Positions 1-9,450 are shown, numbered from the stretch's first letter. The stretch is 64,000 nucleotides of DNA from an uncultured Pseudomonadales bacterium (GCA_943788445.1 CALSQH010000004.1:186001-250000), one strand, 5' to 3'. The notes: generated by a model not told the origin, from the letters alone. A program made the numbers and translations.

Positions 1-846
1 AATGTGATTTTCCACCTTGTAGGGTTTGGTCAGGCCCCTTTGGTGGTACTTGACGAAGACATCGAGTATTACCTAAAACCACAGATGTCCTATCAACGTT
101 TTGGCAATGACATTAGCGTCAACCGATATGGCATGCGCAGTGTCGATTTTGATCGAGAGAAGCAACAGCCGTTCTATGCAGTAATAGGTGACAGCGTTAT
201 TTATGGAGAACATACCCTAGACCAAACGCAAACCTTGGCATTTATCCTTAATAATCAGTTGAAATATGAGCGGCAAGATGAATCTATTGTTGTAGGCAGT
301 ATTGCCGCATCCAGTTGGGGGCCTGGCAATATGTTGGCATTCTATGAAAGGTTCGGCCCTTTTGTAGGTAATACAGCATTTTTAGTCCTCTCGTCCCATG
401 ATCGATCTGATATTCCGTATATGACTAGAAGGTTAACGCCTTATAGAGTGGTGGAGCCTACCTCTGCACTGCATGATTTTTTACAAAGTGCAGGTGAACG
501 CCTCGAAGATAAGGTAAGAGGTGATGTAATAAAGCTTCCTTTTAAAAAGCGCCTATCACTGTCAGAAGCTAGTCTTGTCAGCTTGATTGAATTGCTGAAA
601 CGGGACTATGCTCAAGTTGTAATGGTATTCCACGCAACCAAAAAAGAAGCCATTAATGGTGCTGCTAAGGGTGAAACCTATTATGCAGCTATTGCAAAAA
701 AACATAATGTTGAATTCTTTAGTACGCTGCATTTTTACAAAGCGTTATATAAGGAAGGAATTGAGTCTCATAGCGATAGCATCCATCTCTCATGGCAAGG
801 TAATCAGCAGTTAAGTAAAAAACTATCTGAGCTAATCGCTGATTAG
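1..846 (+). CDS. SGNH/GDSL-like hydrolase, 5' truncated by window edge
   Basis: The reading frame is open from base 1, so the real start probably lies upstream; the GTG at base 4 need not be the initiator. The visible 281 residues carry a GDS motif (AVIGDSVIYGEH, about residue 62), which supplies the usual nucleophilic serine of SGNH hydrolases. A late D-x-x-H block (SDSIHLSWQGN, near residue 262) would give the Asp/His pair. SGNH proteins in polysaccharide loci usually add or remove O-acetyl groups or act as AlgX/AlgJ-like transferases. Its neighbours are a polymerase/ligase-like membrane protein and a flippase, so a role in modifying an exported glycan is likely. Its last four bases overlap the 3' end of the convergent gene. 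The exact substrate cannot be read from the sequence. Confidence 0.7.
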   Translation, partial: NVIFHLVGFGQAPLVVLDEDIEYYLKPQMSYQRFGNDISVNRYGMRSVDFDREKQQPFYAVIGDSVIYGEHTLDQTQTLAFILNNQLKYERQDESIVVGSIAASSWGPGNMLAFYERFGPFVGNTAFLVLSSHDRSDIPYMTRRLTPYRVVEPTSALHDFLQSAGERLEDKVRGDVIKLPFKKRLSLSEASLVSLIELLKRDYAQVVMVFHATKKEAINGAAKGETYYAAIAKKHNVEFFSTLHFYKALYKEGIESHSDSIHLSWQGNQQLSKKLSELIAD

Positions 847-2351
847 ACTGGAATTAGGCTTTGCCTTTGTTTTTCTATGGTTGTGTTACAGAGTCTTATA
901 TAGGCTGAGCACAAGCCAGCAATAAGCCAATAGAATATCGGAATATAGTTAATCGAACTTACAGTGAATATGATAAATAAGACGGCACCTAGTATGGCGT
1001 AGAGCGATCTGCCAATATTAATAAGATCTTCCTGTTCAGCAGGCAATGAGCGTACTTTCTTCAGAACAGTAAAAAATAATCCGAGAAATATAAACAAGAA
1101 TAGCCCCAATCCGACAATGCCGTAGCTTAGTCCGATATCTATGTAGGAATTAACAACATCGATAATTCCCTGTCCTTGACGCATAGCTTCCATTTCTGAT
1201 GATTCACGATAATTAGCCAATCCAAATAGTGGGTTTTTCTGGAACAGAACCTGTGCTTGCTCAAGTAACTGAATGCGGTATTCGACAGTGGATGCTTCGT
1301 GAGTATCTGAAGAGCCTACAAAGGGCAGCATTGAAATGAGTTTTTCACCAAAGCTAGTCATACTTAAGACTATTACGGCAACTGCAGACCCAAATGTAAA
1401 TTTTGAAAAATTTCCAAATCTATTTGGTCCGGACCAAATATACAGTATTGCCATGACAAAGGCTCCGAGCCAAGGCCCTCGTGCCTTAGTGAAATAGAGT
1501 GCGACTAAAAACACGATAAAAATAAGCTTTATTAGGTTTTTTTTGTCGCTGTATTTCTGCAGGAAGAGCAATAGACCTAAGCCGATGACCATCATATAGC
1601 CAAATACAATGGGACTTGCAAAAAGAGCGCTAGCCCGTAATGAATCACCGCGTAATCCATAGCGTAGAAAACTATCTTCCCCTAAAACATTTACGAACGC
1701 TGAAGAGTAAAGTTTCCAATATTTCAAACTTTCAAAACAGCCTATCAATGCTAAAGGTGCTAAACATAAAGTCAGTGTAAATAGGCATTTTTTTAGGGAA
1801 TCAATATTGTGTATTGTTTTACTAATAACTAGAAATGGGAAAAGTATGCTTATAAAGTAAGTAACGAATAATCGAAGTGAATTAGTCATCGTATTGTCGC
1901 GTGAATCCAATACAGAGATAGCAATAACATAGGCGATGACAGCGCCGTAGAAAGGGTAGATGGATACTGGTCGAGTTTTTCTCCTTCGAGCCTCAGGCCA
2001 TAGTAGAAATAGCACAAGCAAAGACATAAAGCTTAAAGTTATTAGATAATTTATAACGCCAAACCCGGGTATGGTAAATGAGTACAGCGGTGAGGAGCAG
2101 GCAATAGCGAAGAAAAGTGGGAGGCGATCGGTCTTTGAACGATTGGCATATCCCAGTATCACGCCAAGACAGACAACATAAAGCCAAATATTGGTAATAA
2201 AGAAACATAGAGTGGTAACTATTAACCAGTAATTTCTCCACTGCTTAATTTCCAGTCTATCTACAAAATTAATCTTAAGTTTGGGCAGAAGCCAAAAAAT
2301 AAAGTTTGAGAGTAAAAATACAACAATATAAGCGCGGAGGTATTCTGGCAT
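843..2351 (-). CDS. O-antigen ligase / polymerase family membrane protein
   Basis: A 502-residue hydrophobic protein with about ten to twelve predicted membrane spans and a larger soluble loop between about residues 330 and 385. The segment FTKARGPWLGAF (about residues 286-297) matches the S/T-R-G-x-W signature of the Wzy_C/O-antigen ligase family. That family joins or polymerises lipid-linked oligosaccharides on the periplasmic face of the inner membrane. It sits beside a Wzx-type flippase, glycosyltransferases and sulfotransferases, which suits a Wzx/Wzy-type exopolysaccharide or O-antigen pathway. It runs opposite to its neighbours and converges on the SGNH hydrolase. Polymerase (Wzy) and ligase (WaaL) cannot be separated by sequence alone. 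Confidence 0.8.
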   Translation of the reverse strand: MPEYLRAYIVVFLLSNFIFWLLPKLKINFVDRLEIKQWRNYWLIVTTLCFFITNIWLYVVCLGVILGYANRSKTDRLPLFFAIACSSPLYSFTIPGFGVINYLITLSFMSLLVLFLLWPEARRRKTRPVSIYPFYGAVIAYVIAISVLDSRDNTMTNSLRLFVTYFISILFPFLVISKTIHNIDSLKKCLFTLTLCLAPLALIGCFESLKYWKLYSSAFVNVLGEDSFLRYGLRGDSLRASALFASPIVFGYMMVIGLGLLLFLQKYSDKKNLIKLIFIVFLVALYFTKARGPWLGAFVMAILYIWSGPNRFGNFSKFTFGSAVAVIVLSMTSFGEKLISMLPFVGSSDTHEASTVEYRIQLLEQAQVLFQKNPLFGLANYRESSEMEAMRQGQGIIDVVNSYIDIGLSYGIVGLGLFLFIFLGLFFTVLKKVRSLPAEQEDLINIGRSLYAILGAVLFIIFTVSSINYIPIFYWLIAGLCSAYIRLCNTTIEKQRQSLIPV

Positions 2352-2505
2352 TTGAACGTTCCTGTTCTTCCTTATGCATTAATATATGACTTTTCCAATT
2401 GACTAATCCTACCTCTATACTAGACTTAAATCAAAATTGTCATGTTAATAAAAAGACTTATTAATACTATTAGGCGGCTTTTTAATAAGTTGACCAAATT
2501 CCAGG

Positions 2506-2523
2506 AAGGAGTTGGTAGTTTTG
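2506..2523 (+). promoter_or_regulatory. Ribosome binding site deciding the flippase start
   Basis: AAGGAG at 2506-2511 lies 9 bases before a TTG at 2521. The upstream in-frame TTG at 2512 touches this site directly and cannot be used with it. This moves the flippase start to 2521. There is no in-frame ATG in a better position. Confidence 0.6.
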
Positions 2524-3858
2524 GACCCTGCTGTAAGTACCCCCCAACAATCAATAAAAAGGCGTGCCGTGAATGGATCTATTTGGTCTGTGACTGGATT
2601 TGGTGGTGGGCAGCTTTTGCGTCTGGTCAGTAATTTATTATTAACGCGATTGTTGTTTCCCGAAGCATTTGGAGTATTGGCGTTAGTTCAGGTGGTTTTG
2701 CAGGGAATTAAGATGTTCTCGGATGTTGGAATATCAACATCCGTTGTGCGCGACGAACGTGGGGATGAGTCGGCCTATTTGAATACAGCATGGACACTAC
2801 AAGTCATGCGCGGCGCTCTTATCTGGGGCATCAGCGGGTTGTTGGCCTATCCTGCATCAATACTATACAGCGCTCCAGATTTGGCGTATTTAATACCCGC
2901 CATAGGTTTCACGGCGTGTATTCAAGGTTTTAATGCTCCAGTTATTTTAACCCTCAAGCGACATTTAAAAGTGCGCAAGTTGATGATTTGGGAGATTGCG
3001 ACTCAGGCCGTTACGATTATTCTGACTGTTATTTTGGCATGGCAATATCAATCCGTATGGGCAGTCGCTATTGGGGGTGTTCTTGGCGCTATATTTGGCT
3101 GTCTTGTCTCTTACACAATGTCGCAGCAGTTGCCTAAATTTCATCTAGAGGCTTCATCTCTAGAGAATATATTTTCTTTTGGTAAATGGATATTTTTAAG
3201 CACGGCCTTAACCTTTTTAATACAGCAGGGCGATGTATTGATTCTCGGCTCATTTCTATCCAAAGAGCAATTGGGAATGTTTTCTATTGCAGCAATTTGG
3301 TCTCGTATGGTTCTGCAATTGGTCTTAAAAATTAATGATCAGGTGATGATGCCGCTTTATGCCGAAGCGTATAGAGGCGATAAGACGACCATTAGAGAAA
3401 AAATACAACGCGGAAGAATTCCTCTACTTTTAGTTACCTTGCCGGCAACTTGGATTATGGTGATCTGCGGTCAATTTGTAATTGAGCTTCTCTATGACCC
3501 ACGCTATTACTCTGCCGGATGGATGCTTCAAATTCTTGCTATAGGGACAGTTGGTAGTGTTATTACTGCAACCGCAGGTACAGCACTTTTATCCTTTGGC
3601 GACTCATTTGGCTTTATGCTTTTTCAGGTATCCAGAGCTGTATTACTTGTAATCTGTATGGCCATCGGAGGTTACTATTTCAATGTTGTAGGGCTGATAG
3701 CAGGCGTTGCGCTTTCTAAAGTTATTAGTTATCCATTTTTAGCCGTTACTTTAAATAAGCACAAGGTATGGTTACCCCGAGTGGACTTCAGCGCTCTTAT
3801 TGTTTCAGCCATAGTTATTGCTATTGGCTTATGGATGACAGATGGAATATTGGTGTAA
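2521..3858 (+). CDS. Wzx-type polysaccharide flippase (MOP superfamily)
   Basis: A 445-residue polytopic membrane protein of the oligosaccharide flippase (polysaccharide_synt / MATE-like) family. It would move undecaprenyl-linked repeat units to the periplasmic side. The N-terminal half shows the family pattern: a short cytoplasmic lead, then GSIWSVTGFGGGQLLRLVSN, then LLTRLLFPEAFGVLALV, with about twelve hydrophobic spans overall. TTG at 2521 is preferred as start because AAGGAG ends nine bases upstream. The next gene follows after 6 bases, suggesting a five-gene transcript through the GT4 gene ending at 7794. The polymerase-like partner is the adjacent divergent gene. Confidence 0.85.
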   Translation: MDPAVSTPQQSIKRRAVNGSIWSVTGFGGGQLLRLVSNLLLTRLLFPEAFGVLALVQVVLQGIKMFSDVGISTSVVRDERGDESAYLNTAWTLQVMRGALIWGISGLLAYPASILYSAPDLAYLIPAIGFTACIQGFNAPVILTLKRHLKVRKLMIWEIATQAVTIILTVILAWQYQSVWAVAIGGVLGAIFGCLVSYTMSQQLPKFHLEASSLENIFSFGKWIFLSTALTFLIQQGDVLILGSFLSKEQLGMFSIAAIWSRMVLQLVLKINDQVMMPLYAEAYRGDKTTIREKIQRGRIPLLLVTLPATWIMVICGQFVIELLYDPRYYSAGWMLQILAIGTVGSVITATAGTALLSFGDSFGFMLFQVSRAVLLVICMAIGGYYFNVVGLIAGVALSKVISYPFLAVTLNKHKVWLPRVDFSALIVSAIVIAIGLWMTDGILV

Positions 3859-3864
3859 CAGGGA

Positions 3865-5688
3865 ATGAGTGATTTTATTATTCAATTTGGCGACCATATT
3901 GCGCCCGAGAATATAGTGCAGGCATTGCGTCAGCGCCCATGGTTGCAAGATCGCTCGATTCATTCAAGAATCTATGCTTGGGGGCAGTTGATTCTTCAGG
4001 AGTCGCCCGGACTGCGACATGCTCCGTATATTGATGAGGGCAGTATAGTGGGTTGTGTAGGTCGCCCAAGATGGTTAAATAAATCTCTAAATAGTAAGCC
4101 ATTAAATGACTTTTGTATGAACCTCGCCAATCAGTGGGATGCCTCGACAGATTTAAGAGTATTACTAAATAGCCTTACTGGAATGTTTGCCTTAGTAAAG
4201 GCCGGTGCCCAGAGTATCTCTATTATGACTGACCCTATGGGTGCACAGCCTGTTTACAGTGCATATAACTCTAATGGCAAGCTGGTTGCTATCGGCACAG
4301 ATGTAGAGACCCTAGCGATGCTTTCGGGTCGTCAACAGGACTTCGATCAAGTTTCGCTGGGTGAGTTGTTGGTTCACAACAATATCAGTTTCCCTTTTTC
4401 CAGCCGCAATGGGATAACTGAATTTCAGCCTGCATCAGTTATTAGCATTGGATTTAATGATTTAAGTCCGAGTATTAAAGAGACAATTCTTTGGACGCCA
4501 GAGGAACCAAATTCTTCAGAAAAAGGATTGGTGGATGAATTGGTCGATCGCATGCGCGCTGCCGGATCAGATATCGCGATGAGCGCCGATACTATTGGGG
4601 TTACTCTGAGTGGAGGCCTAGATTCACGAGCTGTTCTAGCCGTATTGCCTCAAGATAAGGTCACTGCGATTACCTATGTGACCCATGAAAATTATGAAAC
4701 TGATACCGCTCAAATTGTGGCGAAAAAGTTTGGCTGTGAGCATGTTTTTGCTCGCCGTTCAGACGATTATTTTACTCGCCTGTTGCTGGAAAATGGCCCA
4801 GCTATATTGGGTACAGAGCGACGTGCTATGTTGCACGGGCTATGTATTCTTGAGTCTGGGTTATCTAATAAATTTGATGTCATACTCGGCGGTCAATTAA
4901 GTGATACTTACCTTAAAGATCACTATATGCCGAAGTCGCAGAAGGAGTATTTTAGACCTAAGGGCCCCAAGGAGCGCCTTGGGGTTTTACTACGCAAAAT
5001 TTTAAATATTCCCCAGCCAATTCATCTTCCTGGAATTGGTAGCAATTTGGGACGTTACAGGCTAGAAAAGTATTTGAGTGCTGAAGTGCGCCAACAGGTT
5101 CGAGAACGTCGAGCCCTTCGTCTTGATGAGGTTAAAAAGATAAGGCCATCAACGGCTGAGGAATGGGTGAAATTTTGGCCGACCAGTCGCCAAGATGATT
5201 TAGCGCACATAATGGGTAACAGTAAATTGTTCCCTTTTGAAACATTATTCTTACACCGTTATATAAGCGAATTTGCGGCTAAACTTTTACCCGTGGATCG
5301 CTATTCTGGAGAGATTGCCTCAAAGGCCTTTGCCATACTCTATGGTGAACTGGGGCATATCCATGATGCTAATACGGGTCAACTGCCTGGGGTGAGAAAG
5401 AACAAAAATGTACAGATCTCCGACCTAGGGAGTAAGCCTCAGGAAGCAAAAGTCTGGAACAATGTACCCAACAGTTGGTTTGATCTGGTTGCCCTACAGA
5501 AATATGCCCCAGAGTGGCAGCAAAAGCGGCTCGAATTGGCGATGTCGGGCTCATTAGATATTCTTGATCCGATCATAGATAGGCCAGCGGCCGAGCTAAT
5601 AGCGGGTTACTCCGATGATTTGGGGCCAACCTTTAATCAGATGTTTTTCCAGTTAGCACTTATGATTGATAAAGATTTAAAACAATAG
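3865..5688 (+). CDS. Asparagine-synthase-like amidotransferase / ATP-pyrophosphatase
   Basis: A 607-residue protein with a PP-loop ATP pyrophosphatase domain: GVTLSGGLDSRAVLAVL at about residues 245-261 is the ATP-binding signature of asparagine synthetases. A further conserved block (GGQLSDTYLKDHY) lies near residue 342. The N-terminal 220 residues resemble the glutaminase-like half, but the protein starts MSDFIIQFG, with no cysteine at position 2. Ammonia release from glutamine by the canonical nucleophile is therefore not expected. Proteins of this class occur in exopolysaccharide and exosortase loci; some (WbpS type) amidate sugar uronates. The WbpA-type dehydrogenase at 16.2 kb could supply such a uronate, which is inference. 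It is in line with the flippase and a sulfotransferase. Confidence 0.75.
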   Translation: MSDFIIQFGDHIAPENIVQALRQRPWLQDRSIHSRIYAWGQLILQESPGLRHAPYIDEGSIVGCVGRPRWLNKSLNSKPLNDFCMNLANQWDASTDLRVLLNSLTGMFALVKAGAQSISIMTDPMGAQPVYSAYNSNGKLVAIGTDVETLAMLSGRQQDFDQVSLGELLVHNNISFPFSSRNGITEFQPASVISIGFNDLSPSIKETILWTPEEPNSSEKGLVDELVDRMRAAGSDIAMSADTIGVTLSGGLDSRAVLAVLPQDKVTAITYVTHENYETDTAQIVAKKFGCEHVFARRSDDYFTRLLLENGPAILGTERRAMLHGLCILESGLSNKFDVILGGQLSDTYLKDHYMPKSQKEYFRPKGPKERLGVLLRKILNIPQPIHLPGIGSNLGRYRLEKYLSAEVRQQVRERRALRLDEVKKIRPSTAEEWVKFWPTSRQDDLAHIMGNSKLFPFETLFLHRYISEFAAKLLPVDRYSGEIASKAFAILYGELGHIHDANTGQLPGVRKNKNVQISDLGSKPQEAKVWNNVPNSWFDLVALQKYAPEWQQKRLELAMSGSLDILDPIIDRPAAELIAGYSDDLGPTFNQMFFQLALMIDKDLKQ

Positions 5689-5713
5689 TGTCTCAAGGAT
5701 GGAGGATCCAAAA

Positions 5714-6664
5714 ATGTGTGTGAGTAAATTGTCGGATTTTTATCAGCGATCATTGGGATATGTGCGGCGCCAGATTAGAGACTTTAAACGCAGGCCAGTA
5801 AGGCAGTATGAGCGCGCCTTGGTTAAACGAAATTGGTACGATCGATCCGCTCGCTCCGAACTGCCCATTGTTTTGATAGGTGGCTGCGGTCGAAGCGGCA
5901 CAACCTTGTTGCGAGAAATTCTTAATCGTCATTCGAAACTATTTTGTGGCCCAGAGACTTCAATGTTTGGTTTGCCATTTTGGCCAAATAATATCTCAAA
6001 GATGTGGAATCTTGATGAGCAAGCGCTTAAATCAAATGCACAGGTTACAGATAATCTAGTACATTTTGCTGAGAAATTTTATATTGAACAGACTAATAGG
6101 GCAGGCAAGGCCAGACCCGCAGACAAAACGCCTAATAATATTAGAGTGATTGGGAAATTGTTAACTTGGTTTCCCAAAGGTCGTTTTATCCACATAATTA
6201 GAGATGGTCGAGATGTATCCTGTTCTCTGCGTAACCACCCAAAAGAAAAGATTGAGAACGGTAAAATTGTGCCCAGTCTTATCAATCGACCTATCGCAGA
6301 ATGTGCCCAAAGATGGCTGGACGATACTAGTAGCGGTCTCGTTTATAGGGGTCATCCTCGCTACCATGAAATCAAATACGAAGACTTAGTTACAGATCCT
6401 GAAACTGTACTGAGAGAGTTGTGTGAATTTCTTGATGAAGATTACGAGCCCTCTATGGTCGACCCCAGTGCCAGCAAAGATGACAACATGAACGCTGGAC
6501 GCTTAGTCAACAATCAAAATAGTAAAGAAAAAGTTTCTAATCGAAGTCTTGGACGATGGCGAGATGATTTAACTGTGGATGAGAAAAAAGACTTTGATAA
6601 TGTCGCAGGGGAGTTATTGATTGCTCTAGGTTACGTCGATAGTAGAGATTGGCTAAAAGGTTAA
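5714..6664 (+). CDS. PAPS-dependent sulfotransferase family protein
   Basis: The 316-residue product has the 5'-phosphosulfate binding loop GGCGRSGTTLL (about residues 55-65) and the 3'-phosphate block IHIIRDGRDVSCSLR (about residues 158-172) typical of the Sulfotransfer_1/3 families. These enzymes move sulfate from PAPS to a hydroxyl or amine, here probably on the exported polysaccharide. I chose ATG 5714 because GGAGG at 5701-5705 is eight bases upstream; the ATG at 5699 overlaps that site. The gene sits between the amidotransferase and a GT4 gene with short spacing, so it is probably co-transcribed. A second, unrelated-looking sulfotransferase lies at 14.2 kb. Confidence 0.85.
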   Translation: MCVSKLSDFYQRSLGYVRRQIRDFKRRPVRQYERALVKRNWYDRSARSELPIVLIGGCGRSGTTLLREILNRHSKLFCGPETSMFGLPFWPNNISKMWNLDEQALKSNAQVTDNLVHFAEKFYIEQTNRAGKARPADKTPNNIRVIGKLLTWFPKGRFIHIIRDGRDVSCSLRNHPKEKIENGKIVPSLINRPIAECAQRWLDDTSSGLVYRGHPRYHEIKYEDLVTDPETVLRELCEFLDEDYEPSMVDPSASKDDNMNAGRLVNNQNSKEKVSNRSLGRWRDDLTVDEKKDFDNVAGELLIALGYVDSRDWLKG

Positions 6665-6675
6665 GGATTGCGGTT

Positions 6676-7794
6676 ATGACGGATAAAAAATTAACGATTA
6701 ATTGGGTTCTTCCTCGGCCTAGCTTGTCGGGGGGCGTTAAGTCTAACCGTCTGATTGCAGAAGCGATGGTGCGTAGAGGGCATAGAGTCAATATTGTTTA
6801 TGTCGACATGCCGGCTCTGAGGCCTCCAATCTGGAGGGTTCGGACACTGATCCGTTATTGGCTAGGTCGATATAGGGCGCTTAATAAACAGAAACACCAC
6901 CTTGAATTTAGCATAGCGAAATTGCTTCCAGTACAACGTCGAATAATTACTGCAGCGGATGCACCGGATGCGGATGTCACTATAGCCACGTGGTGGGAAA
7001 CTGCACACTGGATCCAGAACTGGCCTGAATCTAAGGGCGCTAAGGCTTATTTTATTAGGCATCATGAGATACATGGGGGCGATCCCGATAAGGTAAGAGA
7101 AACCTATAGATATCCGTTCCAAAAGCTAGTTATTGCAAGCTGGTTAAAAAGACTAATGGCTGATCAATATGCTGATACTGATGCTGTATTGGTTCCTAAT
7201 GGCGTGGATTGGGAGCAATTCAATTTTCAACCTAGAGGGAAGCAGTCTATACCGACCATTGGTATGCTTTTCGGTATTGTTGAGTGGAAAGGGGCTAAAG
7301 CAGCTTTTAATGCAATACGATTGGTCCAGCGAAAGCTTCCACAGTTACGGGTAGTTTGTTTTGGAGCGCATCCATTAGAAGCAGTTGAAAATCCACCGGA
7401 TAATTTTGAGTATCATTTTCGACCAAATCAAAATGATATTCCTGAATTATATCGCATGACCGATTGTTGGTTATTACCTTCTACTATTGAAGGTTTTGGT
7501 ATGCCGGGTTTAGAGGCTGCGGCATGCGGTTGTCCACTAGTTTCGACTCGTTGTGGTGGGCCTGAAGACTATGTTAAGCACAAACATAATGGCTATTTGG
7601 TCGATGTTGGCGATATTGAGGCGATGGCTGAGGATATATATAAAGTTGTTACTATGGATTCTAAATCTTGGCTACAGATGAGTCGTAATAGCGCAGAGTA
7701 TGTCAAATACTTTGATTGGGATGTATCCGCAGGTATTTTGGAAAAAACACTTTTGGATCTGGTCAGTACGGATATTACCCTTTTAGATGATTAG
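6676..7794 (+). CDS. GT4-family glycosyltransferase
   Basis: A 372-residue GT-B fold retaining glycosyltransferase. The N-terminal glycine-rich acceptor-side motif is PRPSLSGGVKSNRLIAEAM (about residues 10-28). The C-terminal nucleotide-sugar site has the E-x7-E pattern in STIEGFGMPGLEAAACGCP (about residue 271 on). It probably adds one sugar to the lipid-linked repeat unit on the cytoplasmic side. ATG 6676 is preferred because TTAAGGA at 6661-6667 lies eight bases upstream and this start avoids overlapping the sulfotransferase; an in-frame TTG exists at 6649. The 3' end overlaps the convergent GMC oxidoreductase by 20 bases. The sugar is unknown. Confidence 0.85.
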   Translation: MTDKKLTINWVLPRPSLSGGVKSNRLIAEAMVRRGHRVNIVYVDMPALRPPIWRVRTLIRYWLGRYRALNKQKHHLEFSIAKLLPVQRRIITAADAPDADVTIATWWETAHWIQNWPESKGAKAYFIRHHEIHGGDPDKVRETYRYPFQKLVIASWLKRLMADQYADTDAVLVPNGVDWEQFNFQPRGKQSIPTIGMLFGIVEWKGAKAAFNAIRLVQRKLPQLRVVCFGAHPLEAVENPPDNFEYHFRPNQNDIPELYRMTDCWLLPSTIEGFGMPGLEAAACGCPLVSTRCGGPEDYVKHKHNGYLVDVGDIEAMAEDIYKVVTMDSKSWLQMSRNSAEYVKYFDWDVSAGILEKTLLDLVSTDITLLDD

Positions 7795-9211
7795 CTAATC
7801 TCAAGCACAGCTGAATGATAGGCATGGTAGGGTTACAAGCACCTCCAGTAGAAAAAACACTACTTCCAGCTATATAGAGATTATCTAGTTCATGAACTTT
7901 AGAGTTTTTATCAACTACACCATATTTCGGATTTTCAGACATTCTTGTAGTACCCATATGATGAGCATGATGTCCAAATTTAATTTCAAGATTCTCATCT
8001 AAAATAAAATCGGATAAACGAATATTTCCCAATCCGGAATTAGCGAATTCTTTAGCCATGGCTAACCCAGTCTTTCTAATGGTTTTTCTGTCGAAGTCGC
8101 TAATCTTCCATTCGAATTTAGTTTTGTTAAGCCCCAGATCATCCGTCTCATGACTAAGAGTGATTCTGCTATCAAGGTTAGGCGATTGTTCGATCAAGGT
8201 TCCAATATTACCCATCCCAGGGCATTTAAAATCGCTGATAAACTGTACTTTATCCTCGATTTCCATTTGGCAGGCTAGGTTTTTAAAAAAGGTTTTAATG
8301 GCTTTCGTACGTCCATAGGATTTCACTTTCTTAACAATCCCCAACGTAATATTAGATTTACCGATATTATTACGCTCAACAAATTCATTATCGCCATAAA
8401 ATTGCATCCCAGAAACAGTTTCTGAATCTCGATAAAGAAAAGAACCCATTCGCACATTTAAATGCTCCATAAAGCATCGACCTACCATATCGTTTGAGTT
8501 TCCTATTCCAGCTTTGATTTGATTATTACAATTCAGCATAAATCTAGGTGTTTCAATACCGCCAAGGCAAAGTATGAATTTATGAGCTGAAATATTAGTT
8601 TTATAGTTTTTGTAATTACTGATTTCGACGTGAGTAACAGTACGATGAGATGCATCTAATGTTAGATCGGTCGCAGTGGCGTTGTAGAAGCAGTCGATAT
8701 TTTTTGTTGCTTCTATCTCAGAGAGATATTTACCTTTAAAGCGAGTAGGAGGGCTTTTGCTAAATGCATCTGGAGAGAAGTGATCTTTAAGTAGATTTTT
8801 ATTAATAGGCTTAAAACCTTGCTCTGTATCCAGATCAAGAATCTCCATAGCTTCTTCGAGATAGGGCTGAACTGCGCTGTATCGAATTGGCCAGCCGGGT
8901 AGGCCATTAATTTTTCGAGCATTAAAATCTGAGCTATCAAAAGGTCGGCAACGGCCTGACCAGTGGTTAGATGTACCACCAAAGTACCTTAATCGAGTGA
9001 ACTTCGGCCAGGCCTCATGTCCGATCGATTCGCACTCGTAGAAATCTTGCGATTCCTCCGAATAATTGAGCCCGCCAGCCTCAAGGAGTACAACCTTTTT
9101 ACCAGACTTTGATAATTTTCTTGCTAAAGTGATTCCCGCCGGCCCCGTACCAACAATACAAACATCATAATTTTTATCTATAGTAGTCTGTACATTGAAG
9201 TCGAAAAGCAT
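7775..9211 (-). CDS. GMC-family FAD oxidoreductase
   Basis: A 478-residue glucose-methanol-choline oxidoreductase. The N-terminal dinucleotide-binding motif is VCIVGTGPAGITLARKL (about residues 17-33) followed by LLEAGG. The C-terminal GMC_oxred_C part holds HHAHHMGTTRMS (near residue 412, with the usual catalytic histidine) and AGSSVFSTGGACNPTMP. It would oxidise an alcohol or sugar hydroxyl with FAD. ATG 9211 starts one base after the stop of the small Tat-signal gene, so the two are translationally close; a GTG at 9223 is in frame but inside that gene. The enzyme has no export signal of its own, so Tat hitch-hiking with the small partner is plausible. Substrate unknown. Confidence 0.8.
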   Translation of the reverse strand: MLFDFNVQTTIDKNYDVCIVGTGPAGITLARKLSKSGKKVVLLEAGGLNYSEESQDFYECESIGHEAWPKFTRLRYFGGTSNHWSGRCRPFDSSDFNARKINGLPGWPIRYSAVQPYLEEAMEILDLDTEQGFKPINKNLLKDHFSPDAFSKSPPTRFKGKYLSEIEATKNIDCFYNATATDLTLDASHRTVTHVEISNYKNYKTNISAHKFILCLGGIETPRFMLNCNNQIKAGIGNSNDMVGRCFMEHLNVRMGSFLYRDSETVSGMQFYGDNEFVERNNIGKSNITLGIVKKVKSYGRTKAIKTFFKNLACQMEIEDKVQFISDFKCPGMGNIGTLIEQSPNLDSRITLSHETDDLGLNKTKFEWKISDFDRKTIRKTGLAMAKEFANSGLGNIRLSDFILDENLEIKFGHHAHHMGTTRMSENPKYGVVDKNSKVHELDNLYIAGSSVFSTGGACNPTMPIIQLCLRLANHLKG

Positions 9212-9212
9212 A

Positions 9213-9425
9213 TTACAAGGCACCTCGAATTAGGGTTTTAGTCGGTAAAATCCAGCCATCAACAGAGACGAATTGATCATCAACAGGTTTGAGCTTTTCT
9301 AGTGTGGACTTAGAGGGAATTGTCAGGCTTGTCGCATAGGATGAATTTTTGGCGAAAATTGATGGAGCTGCGGTTCCGAGGGAAAGCGTAGTTATAAATC
9401 CCCGTCGGCTTATAGGTTTAGGCAT
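9213..9425 (-). CDS. Small twin-arginine-signal protein, putative GMC partner
   Basis: A 70-residue protein. ATG 9425 is favoured because AAGGA precedes it by eight bases on this strand; the longer frame to 9449 lacks a good site. It begins MPKPISRRGFITTLSLGTAA, a clear Tat signal (S-R-R-G-F followed by a hydrophobic stretch). About 45 mature residues follow, including VSVDGWILPTKTL. GMC dehydrogenases such as fructose or gluconate dehydrogenase often have a small Tat-targeted subunit that carries the enzyme across the inner membrane. This one is far shorter than those (usually 170-240 residues), so it is either a minimal escort or a remnant. It lies directly upstream of the GMC gene. Confidence 0.6.
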   Translation of the reverse strand: MPKPISRRGFITTLSLGTAAPSIFAKNSSYATSLTIPSKSTLEKLKPVDDQFVSVDGWILPTKTLIRGAL

Positions 9426-9450
9426 GCTGTATGTCCTTATATTTATCACT

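Noticed and set aside
2442..2633. 63-residue open frame before the flippase
   Set aside because: It overlaps the flippase gene out of frame, has no family resemblance, and the AAGGAG site serves the TTG at 2521.
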